From an uncultured Eubacteriales bacterium (GTDB taxonomy: Bacteria; Bacillota; Clostridia; Peptostreptococcales; Anaerovoracaceae): a stretch of 10,230 nt of DNA. This document shows positions 1-6,155 of this stretch, one piece after another (positions within the stretch are counted from its first letter, which is position 1; each line of letters begins with the position of its first letter). The DNA is taken from assembly GCA_902793875.1 (NCBI GenBank), contig CADBFL010000076.1, positions 1 through 10,230 of the forward strand, read 5' to 3'. The position numbers and the translations under genes were made by a program. The notes below the pieces were generated by a model. That model made no database searches. It was not told where the DNA came from and was given only the letters and a program-made list of their open reading frames with translations.

Positions 1-720
1 AGCGTGACCGGCAAGATCCCAGGCAAAAGCGTCGATGTCGTCCATGTGCTCATCGCAAAGCGACGGGTCGCTCACCAGGACGAGAGGGAACTGCCTGCGC
101 GGATTTGCCAGCATGCGGGAGCAGAAGTGCTCGCAGGCCTCTTTGCTCTTTCCGTTCACGCTTACGGCCCTGCCGTTTATCGGGTACTCCGGCGCGGTAA
201 AGGCTTCCGTAAGGATGATGTCGTCGTCTTGCAGCAGTCCGTGGCGGATATAGCTGAGGCGGTACACCTTCGCAAGCGTTGAGCGCACAGGCTCGCGGCA
301 TGTGGTGCGTATGGCCATCAGGACGGACCCCTCAGCCCTGCTCACGGTCACCTCGGTGACGAAAGACTGTCCGCGGACCTTTGAGTTGCTCGACAGTTCG
401 AAGAGCCTCATCGCCCAGATCCGGCGGTCATTGTCGAAGACTATGCGGATATCGAAATCCTTCCCCTGATCGATGTCGGAGATGTCGTCCGTATCGAAGG
501 ATCTGAAGTCGGCGGCCGGAGGATATGCCGACAGAAACTCAGGCGCTTCGCCGCCGGAAGGTGTTATCCTGCCGCGTATCCAGTCGGTCACATACAGGAT
601 GGATTTTGCGAAGCACTCGTCTTCTGATATCGCATCCCGCGGAAACAGCTGAAAATATGCCTGATATGTATAGTACTGACTGTACGGTCTGACGGATATC
701 GATCGTGAACGCCTTCCCAT
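1..720 (-). CDS. Hypothetical protein, 3' end outside the window
   Basis: An open reading frame runs leftward from ATG at 718-720 without a stop to the left edge, so 240 N-terminal residues are visible (MGRRSRSISVRPYSQYYTYQ...). A very strong Shine-Dalgarno (GGGGAGG, 728-734) lies 7 bases before this ATG. An ATG five bases upstream is in another frame that soon stops, so 720 is the start. There is no signal peptide or membrane segment. The protein begins basic and Tyr/Gln-rich, followed by an acidic Asp-rich stretch near residues 75-95. The last visible part (PLVLVSDPSLCDE, then DIDAFAWDLAGHA) has the look of an alpha/beta domain. I do not recognise the family. The gene is divergent from the Cas4-like/DUF2779 gene, so the two may be co-regulated. 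The reading frame is secure; the function is unknown. Confidence 0.8.
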   Translation of the reverse strand, partial: MGRRSRSISVRPYSQYYTYQAYFQLFPRDAISEDECFAKSILYVTDWIRGRITPSGGEAPEFLSAYPPAADFRSFDTDDISDIDQGKDFDIRIVFDNDRRIWAMRLFELSSNSKVRGQSFVTEVTVSRAEGSVLMAIRTTCREPVRSTLAKVYRLSYIRHGLLQDDDIILTEAFTAPEYPINGRAVSVNGKSKEACEHFCSRMLANPRRQFPLVLVSDPSLCDEHMDDIDAFAWDLAGHA

Positions 721-760
721 GACATGACCTCCCCGGTTTCGAAACTGAACTGCTGGCTTC

Positions 761-788
761 ATTGTAAAACGCAGGATAGATATGTCAA
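761..788 (-). promoter_or_regulatory. Sigma-A promoter of the leftward hypothetical gene
   Basis: Read on the minus strand, TTGACA (788-783), a 16-bp spacer and TACAAT (766-761) form a near-consensus promoter about 40 bp upstream of the ATG at 720. Between it and the ribosome binding site lies the perfect 10-bp palindrome GTTTCGAAAC (736-745), a possible operator in the 5' leader. No equally good promoter is visible for the rightward gene at 863; only weak candidates (such as TGgTATTGT near 803-811) are present. Confidence 0.7.
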
Positions 789-862
789 TATCCAATGAAT
801 GATGGTATTGTTGTTTTAGGATCGTGAAGTATTGAGATGCATGAGACGGAAGGACGGATGAC

Positions 863-2200
863 ATGGCAGTACAGGAAACAGGCGGCATGAATGACGGACT
901 CAGCAAGAGCAGATTCTGCGAGGGCGTGCGGTGCCCGAAGATGCTGTGGATGGAAAAATATGCCGAGGACAGAGGGCGCGAGATCGACAACTCCCTCATC
1001 TTCGAGAACGGCCACAGGGTCGGCGCCCTGGCGCAGCCGTGGTACGGAGATTTTGTCGAGGTGGAGTTCGACAGGGACAATAAACCGAAGATGATCGCCG
1101 AGACGGAGGAGCTGCTCAGGGAAGGCCATGTCAATATCTGCGAGGCCAGCTTCGGATACGACGGGCTCTTCTGCAGGGTGGACGTACTCCACAGAAACGA
1201 TGACGGCAGCTTCGACATGATCGAGGTGAAGAGCTCCACGCGCAACAAGGAGATATACCTCTGGGACATCGCATTCCAGTATTACGTGCTCAAAAGGGCC
1301 GGGATCGATGTGAGAAGGGCGTACCTTATGTATATCAATAAGGAGTATGAGCGCCGCGGCGAACTGGACACGGCCGGATTCTTCACTCTCGAGGACTGCA
1401 CCGAAAGGGCCGCATCGCTCCGGGGCGAAGTGGAAGAGAGGATAGACGGTCTGCGCGACATCCTGCTGTCTGAAGAAGAGCCGGACATCGCTCCGGGAAG
1501 GCAGTGCTTCGACCCGTATGAGTGCGCGTTCAGGGACTACTGCAACGGGACCGAAGGGGCTGACGCCGCCGACCCGAATGACATCAGATATGCCGGTGAC
1601 GCTGACACGGAGGCAGCGCGGTCGTTTGCAGAAAGACTGAGCCATCCGCTGGCGTTCCTCCGGATCGAAATATGCATGTACCCGATCCCCCCGTTTGACG
1701 GTCTGACGCCGTACAGGCAGATCCCGTTCATGTATACGCTGCTGATCGAAAGAGAGGACGGCGGGACCGAGATACGCGAGTTCATGCCTGAGATCGAGGA
1801 GGGCGCGCAGCCGGATCCTCGCCGCGCGCTCGCGGAGTCGCTGTGCGAAGACATCCCTGAAGACGCTTGCGTCATAACATGCGCAAGAGGAAGCGAGGCT
1901 TACGACAGGAACGTTGAAGCCAGAGCCATAGGCAAGCTCGCCTGGACCTTCCCCGACCTGAGAAGGCGCCTTCTCAGCATCAAAGACAGATGCGTCGATC
2001 TTGCGGATGCATTCGACGGCGCGGGATCCTATTACGCTCCGGGACCGGCAGGAGAGGGCAAGGAAGTGGAGTCCGCATTCATATACATGCACGAAAAACC
2101 TGCGGATAAAAGAGATGAGATAAAAGACATGTGGACAGCATACGGGCGCCGCAATGTTGAGACCCTTCATGCTGTCACTGAATCGCTGCCGCGTTTATGA
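863..2200 (+). CDS. Cas4-like PD-(D/E)XK nuclease with degenerate DUF2779 domain
   Basis: This 445-residue soluble protein has two parts. Residues about 12-230 form a Cas4-like nuclease: LSKSRF start, C24 in RCPKMLW, H51, D107 (RVDVL), E121-V-K123 (IEVKSST), Q139 in the QxxxY-type motif, and a C215-x5-C221-x5-C227 cluster. With C24, these cysteines could hold an iron-sulphur cluster, as in Cas4 and AddB. Residues about 262-445 resemble the DUF2779 DnaQ-like domain (PYRQIPF at 283-289, VDL at 378-380). Its expected DFE motif reads R267-I-E269, the YN-x-xFE motif reads CARGSEAY, the final CxxDT-type motif reads GRRNVET (N431), and the usual GSYSIK region is shortened. The likely role is DNA processing or defence by the N-terminal nuclease, with a non-catalytic C-terminal half. 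Start 863 has GGAAGG (848-853) at good spacing; M9 (887) is an alternative. Confidence 0.85.
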   Translation: MAVQETGGMNDGLSKSRFCEGVRCPKMLWMEKYAEDRGREIDNSLIFENGHRVGALAQPWYGDFVEVEFDRDNKPKMIAETEELLREGHVNICEASFGYDGLFCRVDVLHRNDDGSFDMIEVKSSTRNKEIYLWDIAFQYYVLKRAGIDVRRAYLMYINKEYERRGELDTAGFFTLEDCTERAASLRGEVEERIDGLRDILLSEEEPDIAPGRQCFDPYECAFRDYCNGTEGADAADPNDIRYAGDADTEAARSFAERLSHPLAFLRIEICMYPIPPFDGLTPYRQIPFMYTLLIEREDGGTEIREFMPEIEEGAQPDPRRALAESLCEDIPEDACVITCARGSEAYDRNVEARAIGKLAWTFPDLRRRLLSIKDRCVDLADAFDGAGSYYAPGPAGEGKEVESAFIYMHEKPADKRDEIKDMWTAYGRRNVETLHAVTESLPRL

Positions 2201-2252
2201 GGCCGGGCGTCACCTGCCGGTGCTGTTTCAGTCATCCGAAAGCGCTAAGCCT

Positions 2253-2732
2253 TCATTTTTCGTCATCCGAAGATACAAGATCTTCATTGAGACGTTCGTC
2301 CATGCTCTGCAGATGTTCTACGAGCTCTTCATACGTCCCTTCCCAGCCGTGCTTCTCAAGCTGCTCGTTGCTGTAGAGGATGTAGTGGATCTCATCGCTT
2401 ATGTATTTTGATATGTCGAGCGCGGTATCCTCCGGCCTGTATCTGGCTATGGCGCTGACATTTTCGCAGAGCCTCAGAAGCTCGGACTCCAGCCTCGCCT
2501 GATAGACCGACTTCGCAGGCTGCTTCGGGGTATAGCCCGCAAGCTCATCGAGGCTCATCCCGAGGAGGTCTGCGAGCCCGATCAGCGTGCTGAGCTTCGG
2601 GTCGCGTTTGCATTTTATTATCCCGCTGACCGTGGGCTGAGTGACGTCCAGCTTTTCGGCTATCTCCTCCTGGGTCATCCCGCAGGAGCGTATGTGCTCG
2701 CTTATAGATTTCGTATTCTTTGATATATCCAT
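2253..2732 (-). CDS. XRE-family (Cro/C1-type) transcriptional regulator
   Basis: This 159-residue protein has an N-terminal Cro/C1-type helix-turn-helix at about residues 8-65. MTQEEIAEKLDVTQPTVSGI contains the turn and recognition helix, and LSTLIGLADLLGMSLDEL is the usual closing pair of helices. The remaining ~90 residues are charged and predicted helical (LESELLRLCENVS, EELVEHLQSMDERL), likely for dimerisation or effector sensing. There is no peptidase (ImmA-type) domain. A short SD (GGAG) lies just before the ATG at 2732. The gene diverges from the VirD4-like operon across a shared 343-bp region and converges on the DUF2779 gene, with 52 bp between the stops. The inferred job is repression of itself and of the ATPase operon. 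The target is not shown by the sequence. Confidence 0.9.
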   Translation of the reverse strand: MDISKNTKSISEHIRSCGMTQEEIAEKLDVTQPTVSGIIKCKRDPKLSTLIGLADLLGMSLDELAGYTPKQPAKSVYQARLESELLRLCENVSAIARYRPEDTALDISKYISDEIHYILYSNEQLEKHGWEGTYEELVEHLQSMDERLNEDLVSSDDEK

Positions 2733-2791
2733 TCTCCGATCACCCCGGCGGCCGGGCCCGTTCTGCCATGGGAGCTCGGCCTCTGCTGATC

Positions 2792-2800
2792 ATTTTAGCA
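2792..2800 (-). promoter_or_regulatory. Extended -10 promoter of the XRE gene
   Basis: On the minus strand the sequence reads TGCTAAAAT, a TG-n-TAAAAT extended -10 element, placing the transcript start about 50 nt before the ATG at 2732. The -35 position falls in the A/T-rich repeat block (about 2815-2820) and is not a good TTGACA match, which extended -10 promoters tolerate. Confidence 0.5.
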
Positions 2801-2806
2801 CATCGG

Positions 2807-2834
2807 TATAAAAAAATAAATATAAAAAAATAAA
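2807..2834. repeat. 14-bp perfect tandem repeat in an A/T block
   Basis: TATAAAAAAATAAA occurs twice in direct succession (2807-2820 and 2821-2834). It opens an A/T-only stretch running from 2807 to 2860, in sharp contrast to the GC-rich surroundings. The repeat covers the -35 zone of the leftward XRE promoter and lies upstream of the rightward -35. It could serve as an UP element for RNA polymerase, a bent-DNA segment, or paired protein-binding sites. Confidence 0.75.
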
Positions 2835-2858
2835 TTTAATAAAAATATAAAAAATATA

Positions 2859-2886
2859 TTGACTTTGCGCCGGCGGTCGGTATAAT
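2859..2886 (+). promoter_or_regulatory. Sigma-A promoter of the VirD4-like/ClpP operon
   Basis: TTGACT (2859-2864), a 16-bp spacer and a perfect TATAAT (2881-2886) follow directly after the A/T-only block, which may act as an UP element. Transcription would start near 2893. The spacer holds the perfect palindrome CGCCGGCG (2868-2875), a candidate operator. The first gene begins at 3076, so the transcript has a leader of about 180 nt. Confidence 0.8.
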
Positions 2887-2932
2887 GACTATCACAACAG
2901 AATACACGAGAGACCGGAATTTCGATTTTTCA

Positions 2933-2990
2933 GCCTCAGGCTTGACGTCTCAGCGCTGCAACAGTGATGGTGCAGCCTGGGGCGTTTTTT
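2933..2990 (+). terminator. Intrinsic terminator in the operon leader (putative attenuator)
   Basis: GCCTCAGGCT (2933-2942) pairs with AGCCTGGGGC (2974-2983) as a 10-bp stem with one G-T pair, followed by G and six T (2985-2990). It lies about 40 nt after the inferred transcript start and before the first gene. Two alternative pairings overlap its 3' arm: GCTGCA/TGCAGC (2955-2960 with 2971-2976) and GGGG/CCCC (2979-2982 with 2992-2995). Mutually exclusive folds of this kind are typical of attenuators. What controls the switch cannot be seen. Confidence 0.65.
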
Positions 2991-3016
2991 ACCCCGAAAG
3001 ATCCCGGCTCCGGCCG

Positions 3017-3033
3017 CGCCTTGAAAACTGAAT
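3017..3033 (+). promoter_or_regulatory. boxA-like motif in the operon leader
   Basis: The sequence CGCCTTGAAAACTGAAT resembles the CTTTGAAAACT boxA element that NusB/NusE (S10) recognise in Bacillota ribosomal RNA leaders, and related motifs occur in leaders of some mobile elements. It lies downstream of the leader terminator and about 45 nt before the first ATG. A role in antitermination is inferred only from this resemblance. Confidence 0.4.
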
Positions 3034-3075
3034 AACGTAGAATCGTGATCGCAAAGAAGAAGGAGACGAAGAGCA

Positions 3076-4416
3076 ATGAAGACAAAGAAAAGAAAAAAGT
3101 TTGCATCACTCAGAAACGAGGGACAGCGCATCCTCGCTCAGGGAGAGTTCGTATCGAACGATACCTTCGCGACAGGGAGCAACAACAACGATCTTGTCAT
3201 AGGCCCGACGGGAGCGGGCAAGACGCGGTACTACGTCAAGCCGAATCTGCTGAACGCCAGCGAGAGCCTGGTGGTCACGGATACGAAGGGCAGCCTGAAG
3301 GAGGAGATGGAGCCGGCCCTGCGCGAGGCGGGGTACGAGGTCCTGAAGCTCGATCTCACCGATCCGGCAAACTCCATAGGCTACAACCCCTTCGACTACA
3401 TCGAGTACGACGAGGCCAGTGACGAATACAACCAGAAGGACATCATGTCCTTTGCGGAGATCCTGTACGGAGAGAACCACATAAGCAAGGACCCCTACTG
3501 GGACGAGGCGGGAAAGGCCCTGCTGAGAAGCCTCATCTCATGCGTGCTCGAGACGACGGTCAGGGAGGATCACAACACCTACAGCGTCAGAAAGCTGTTC
3601 GAACTGGTGAAGGCGGAGGGTAAGAACGGCAAGGCGTCGCCGTACCTCGGGCTGATGAAGAAGCTGGAGGAGGCGGATCCCGACAGCTATGCGGCCGCGC
3701 AGTACAACTACGCCATGAGCGAAAGCGTCGAGAACACTTCGAACTGCGTGCGCATGATGACGGGAAACAGGCTCGCCTACTATGTGGCAAAAGAGATAGA
3801 CGAGCTGCTGAACCAGAAGGACAGGATAGACATCCTGCAGCTGGCGAAGAAGAAGACGGCCTTGTTCGTGACCATAAGCGACATGGACCGCTCGCAGGAC
3901 ATGCTGGCGAACCTGTTCTACTCCCAGGCGCTGCAGACTCTGTGCCGCTATGCGGACAGGGAGTGCGAGGATCACTGCCTGCCGGTCCCGGTAAGGTTCA
4001 TCCTCGACGATTTTGCCACCAACGCCCGCATCCCGGATTTCGACAACCACATATCCGTCATCCGCTCAAGGGGCATTGCCGTGAGCATAATACTCCAGAG
4101 CCAGACCCAGCTCGAGAAGCTGTACGGGAGCGCTGATGCGACGACCATACTGAACGGATGCGACACCGTGCTGTATCTCGGCGGGCAGGACCTCAAGACC
4201 GCGAACTACATAGGGACCAGGACGGACATGACGGATTTCAGCATACTGACCATGCCGCTGTCTCAGGCGTGGCTGTTGCAGAGAGGAAAGAAGCCGAAGC
4301 TGGTCAGGCGCTACGAGCTCGAGAAGCATCCGCGGTACGGCCTGCTGCCTGAGGCGGGCGCAAAGAAGGAGCGAAAAGAAGTTTCAAAGAAAGCGAAGAA
4401 AGCATTTGCGGATTGA
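3076..4416 (+). CDS. Short VirD4/TraG-like P-loop ATPase lacking a membrane anchor
   Basis: This 446-residue protein belongs to the VirD4/TraG (FtsK/HerA superfamily) ATPases that move DNA or protein. Residues 43-50 (GPTGAGKT) are Walker A; VTDTKGSLKEE follows at 67-77; residues 306-313 (VRFILDDF) are Walker B with Asp-Asp in place of the common Asp-Glu; ISVIRSRG and ILQSQTQ (339-345) are the usual sensor-type motifs. Family members tied to type IV secretion are usually near 600 residues with N-terminal membrane helices. Here Walker A begins at residue 43 after a basic N-terminus and no membrane segment is present, so the protein should be cytosolic. The tail (408 onward) is Lys/Arg-rich. It is first in an operon with an unknown duplicated protein and ClpP. 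No relaxase or VirB4 is nearby, so conjugation is not supported. SD GAAGGAGA near 3058-3065 is at a loose distance from the ATG. Confidence 0.85.
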   Translation: MKTKKRKKFASLRNEGQRILAQGEFVSNDTFATGSNNNDLVIGPTGAGKTRYYVKPNLLNASESLVVTDTKGSLKEEMEPALREAGYEVLKLDLTDPANSIGYNPFDYIEYDEASDEYNQKDIMSFAEILYGENHISKDPYWDEAGKALLRSLISCVLETTVREDHNTYSVRKLFELVKAEGKNGKASPYLGLMKKLEEADPDSYAAAQYNYAMSESVENTSNCVRMMTGNRLAYYVAKEIDELLNQKDRIDILQLAKKKTALFVTISDMDRSQDMLANLFYSQALQTLCRYADRECEDHCLPVPVRFILDDFATNARIPDFDNHISVIRSRGIAVSIILQSQTQLEKLYGSADATTILNGCDTVLYLGGQDLKTANYIGTRTDMTDFSILTMPLSQAWLLQRGKKPKLVRRYELEKHPRYGLLPEAGAKKERKEVSKKAKKAFAD

Positions 4417-4436
4417 CAAACAGAAAGGAGGCGGCG

Positions 4437-5492
4437 ATGCATAAAAAGCAAGCTGAACGGCCGGCGGGGCGCGTCACGATAGGCGCCCTGCTGGAGGAGG
4501 CGCGAAGAAGCGAAGGGAAGGGACCGGAAACCTCTGTGAGAAATATCGCGCAGAGATTCGGAAGGGGAATGTTCAACTGCAGGGTCGACGAGTTCTGTAA
4601 CACGTTCCTCTGCGAGACATACCGGATCGGAAGAGGGACCTTCAGGAAGGAAAGGGAGGAAGTTCAGAAGTGGATCTCATGCTGCACCGAAGCGATGTTC
4701 GATGAGGCCTCCGCTTCGATGACCATGGGAGAACTGGCCTCAAAGATCGCATCGTCGGTCAACAGAACGGATCTGAGCCCGGATGACCGCTGGGCTCTGT
4801 ACGAGCTGTGTTTCATGCTCACATCAGTGATGTCGCGCGTGGATGCCGTCTTCCCGATGGAGGAGAGATGCTCCCGGATAGGCACGCCGGATGAGGAAGA
4901 GACAGGCTCCCTTTACAGGAGGGCGTCCTTTGCCGGCGTCATCAGGAAGAAGAGGAAGCCGAAGCCGCTGCAGAAGGTCAGCATCGGAGAGCTGCTGGAT
5001 AATGTGAAGGCGGAGAGCATCAGGCTGCCGGTGGAAGAGCTGGCGATGCTGCCGTCCCTCAGGATCTGCGATTTCCTGTGGCGCTGCCTGTCTGCGAAAC
5101 ACGACCTCGACCCCGCATCCGATGAGGATGAGGCCGAGTTCGCGGCAAGATACGACCGCTTCGCAGAGATGGTAAACATGTACAGCGAGAGAGGGTGGAG
5201 CGGAGAGATATCGATCGCGGACTTCGCCGAGAGGATAACTTTCCGCTTCAAAGTCAGCTCGGCAAAGAGGACCCCGCCGCGCCACAAGGTGCTGCAGGCA
5301 TACGAGCTGTGCTACGAGTTCATCACTCTGATGGCCGACGAGGAGAGCTGCAGGGGACACGAGTCGCTGATGAAACTCGAGGGCCTTGACGGACGCTATG
5401 ACCTGGATCTGCCCGTGAGCGACCTGCCTGAAGACGATATGACGGATGAAGCAATGAAGGGATGGGACGATTTCATAAAGAGCGGTGAATGA
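4437..5492 (+). CDS. Unrecognised protein with two copies of a ~120-residue domain
   Basis: ATG at 4437 has a perfect AAAGGAGG (4424-4431), so it is preferred over an in-frame TTG at 4413 overlapping the preceding gene. The product is 351 residues, soluble, with no known motif. Residues 13-132 and 181-299 appear to be duplicates. VTIGALLEEA matches VSIGELLDNV; RVDEFCNTFL matches RICDFLWRCL; MTMGELASKI matches ISIADFAERI; ALYELCFMLTSVM matches QAYELCYEFITLM. A basic linker (IRKKRKPKPLQK, 169-180) joins them, and an acidic tail (about 320-351) ends the protein. It sits 20 bp after the VirD4-like gene and 33 bp before clpP, suggesting an adaptor or partner of one or both. That role is inferred from position only. 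Confidence 0.85.
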   Translation: MHKKQAERPAGRVTIGALLEEARRSEGKGPETSVRNIAQRFGRGMFNCRVDEFCNTFLCETYRIGRGTFRKEREEVQKWISCCTEAMFDEASASMTMGELASKIASSVNRTDLSPDDRWALYELCFMLTSVMSRVDAVFPMEERCSRIGTPDEEETGSLYRRASFAGVIRKKRKPKPLQKVSIGELLDNVKAESIRLPVEELAMLPSLRICDFLWRCLSAKHDLDPASDEDEAEFAARYDRFAEMVNMYSERGWSGEISIADFAERITFRFKVSSAKRTPPRHKVLQAYELCYEFITLMADEESCRGHESLMKLEGLDGRYDLDLPVSDLPEDDMTDEAMKGWDDFIKSGE

Positions 5493-5525
5493 AAGAAAGG
5501 TAAATGAAAAGAAAGGAGACCGTAT

Positions 5526-6125
5526 ATGTCAGAAGCATCGAACTACTATATCGACAGAACGCCTGATATTCTCGAGGAGAGCAGAGGAGGCCTGAGAGCG
5601 TACAGCATCAGGGACGACATGCTGCGGAACCGTGAGATCACACTGCTGGGGGCGATAGACGAGGACTCCGTGAACTCCCTGATCACGCAGCTGCTGTACC
5701 TGGAGAGGAAGTCTCCCGGAGAGGAGATCACCTTCTACATCAACAGCGGCGGCGGGGAGGTCAGGAACGGCCTTGCCCTGTACGATGTCATGCAGCACAT
5801 CTCGAGCCCGGTGCGCACAGTGTGCGTCGGGCTCGCTGCCAGCATGGCGGCCGTGCTCTTCGCATCGGGAGACAGGAGAGAGCTCTATACACACAGCAAG
5901 GTGATGATCCACGACCCGTCCGTTTCGGGGATGCCGGCCGCGAAGGCCCTTGAGCTGCGGACGCTGAGCGAGGACCTCATGGACATGCGGCAGGCGCTCG
6001 CAGAGATACTCGCTAAGCACACGGGCCGGCCGGTGGAGAGCATACTCGAGAGGACGATGACCGACAGCTATTTCGACGCAGAGAGCGCCATCGAATTCGG
6101 TCTGGCAGACAGCATAATAGCATAG
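5526..6125 (+). CDS. ClpP-family serine protease, divergent paralogue
   Basis: This 199-residue protein has the ClpP fold along its whole length, with the catalytic triad S106 (AASMA), H129 (MIHDP) and D180 (MTDSYF). Housekeeping ClpP is a barrel of two heptamers fed by ClpX, ClpC or ClpA. This copy departs from the standard at several otherwise conserved spots: the NSPGGSV loop reads NSGGGEV (73-79), MIHQP reads MIHDP, and the glycine/Gln-rich handle (GGxxGQA type) is replaced by SVSGMPAAKA. SD AAAGGAGA (5512-5519) precedes the ATG. Its place after a VirD4-like ATPase and an unknown protein, not beside clpX or tig, suggests a specialised protease. A catalytically active subunit is likely; the unfoldase partner is unknown. 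It could also be a second ClpP that mixes with the main one. Confidence 0.9.
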   Translation: MSEASNYYIDRTPDILEESRGGLRAYSIRDDMLRNREITLLGAIDEDSVNSLITQLLYLERKSPGEEITFYINSGGGEVRNGLALYDVMQHISSPVRTVCVGLAASMAAVLFASGDRRELYTHSKVMIHDPSVSGMPAAKALELRTLSEDLMDMRQALAEILAKHTGRPVESILERTMTDSYFDAESAIEFGLADSIIA

Positions 6126-6135
6126 CTGTTATAAT
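6106..6135 (+). promoter_or_regulatory. Internal extended -10 promoter before kptA
   Basis: TG-t-TATAAT (6127-6135) is a perfect extended -10, with a partial -35 match CAGACA (6106-6111) at 18 bp. It overlaps the 3' end of clpP. The transcript would start near 6142, right at the ribosome binding site, giving a very short leader. It would allow kptA and the genes after it to be expressed when the upstream operon is off. Confidence 0.45.
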
Positions 6136-6155
6136 GTGGAAGGGAGATGAGAACC

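Noticed and set aside
785..2170. Long open frame on the minus strand (461 codons) opposite the nuclease gene
   Set aside because: It is an antisense shadow of a GC-rich gene; the plus-strand product has clear nuclease motifs, while the antisense product is low in recognisable features and lacks a ribosome binding site.
2231..2271. Direct repeat GTCATCCGAA (2231-2240 and 2262-2271) at the XRE 3' end
   Set aside because: Ten bases, one copy inside the coding end; likely a small local duplication or chance. No convincing terminator hairpin was found between the convergent stops.
3076..4416. Evidence for an integrative conjugative element from the VirD4-like gene
   Set aside because: No relaxase, VirB4, VirB6, integrase or attachment repeats are visible, and the ATPase lacks the membrane anchor needed to join a secretion channel.
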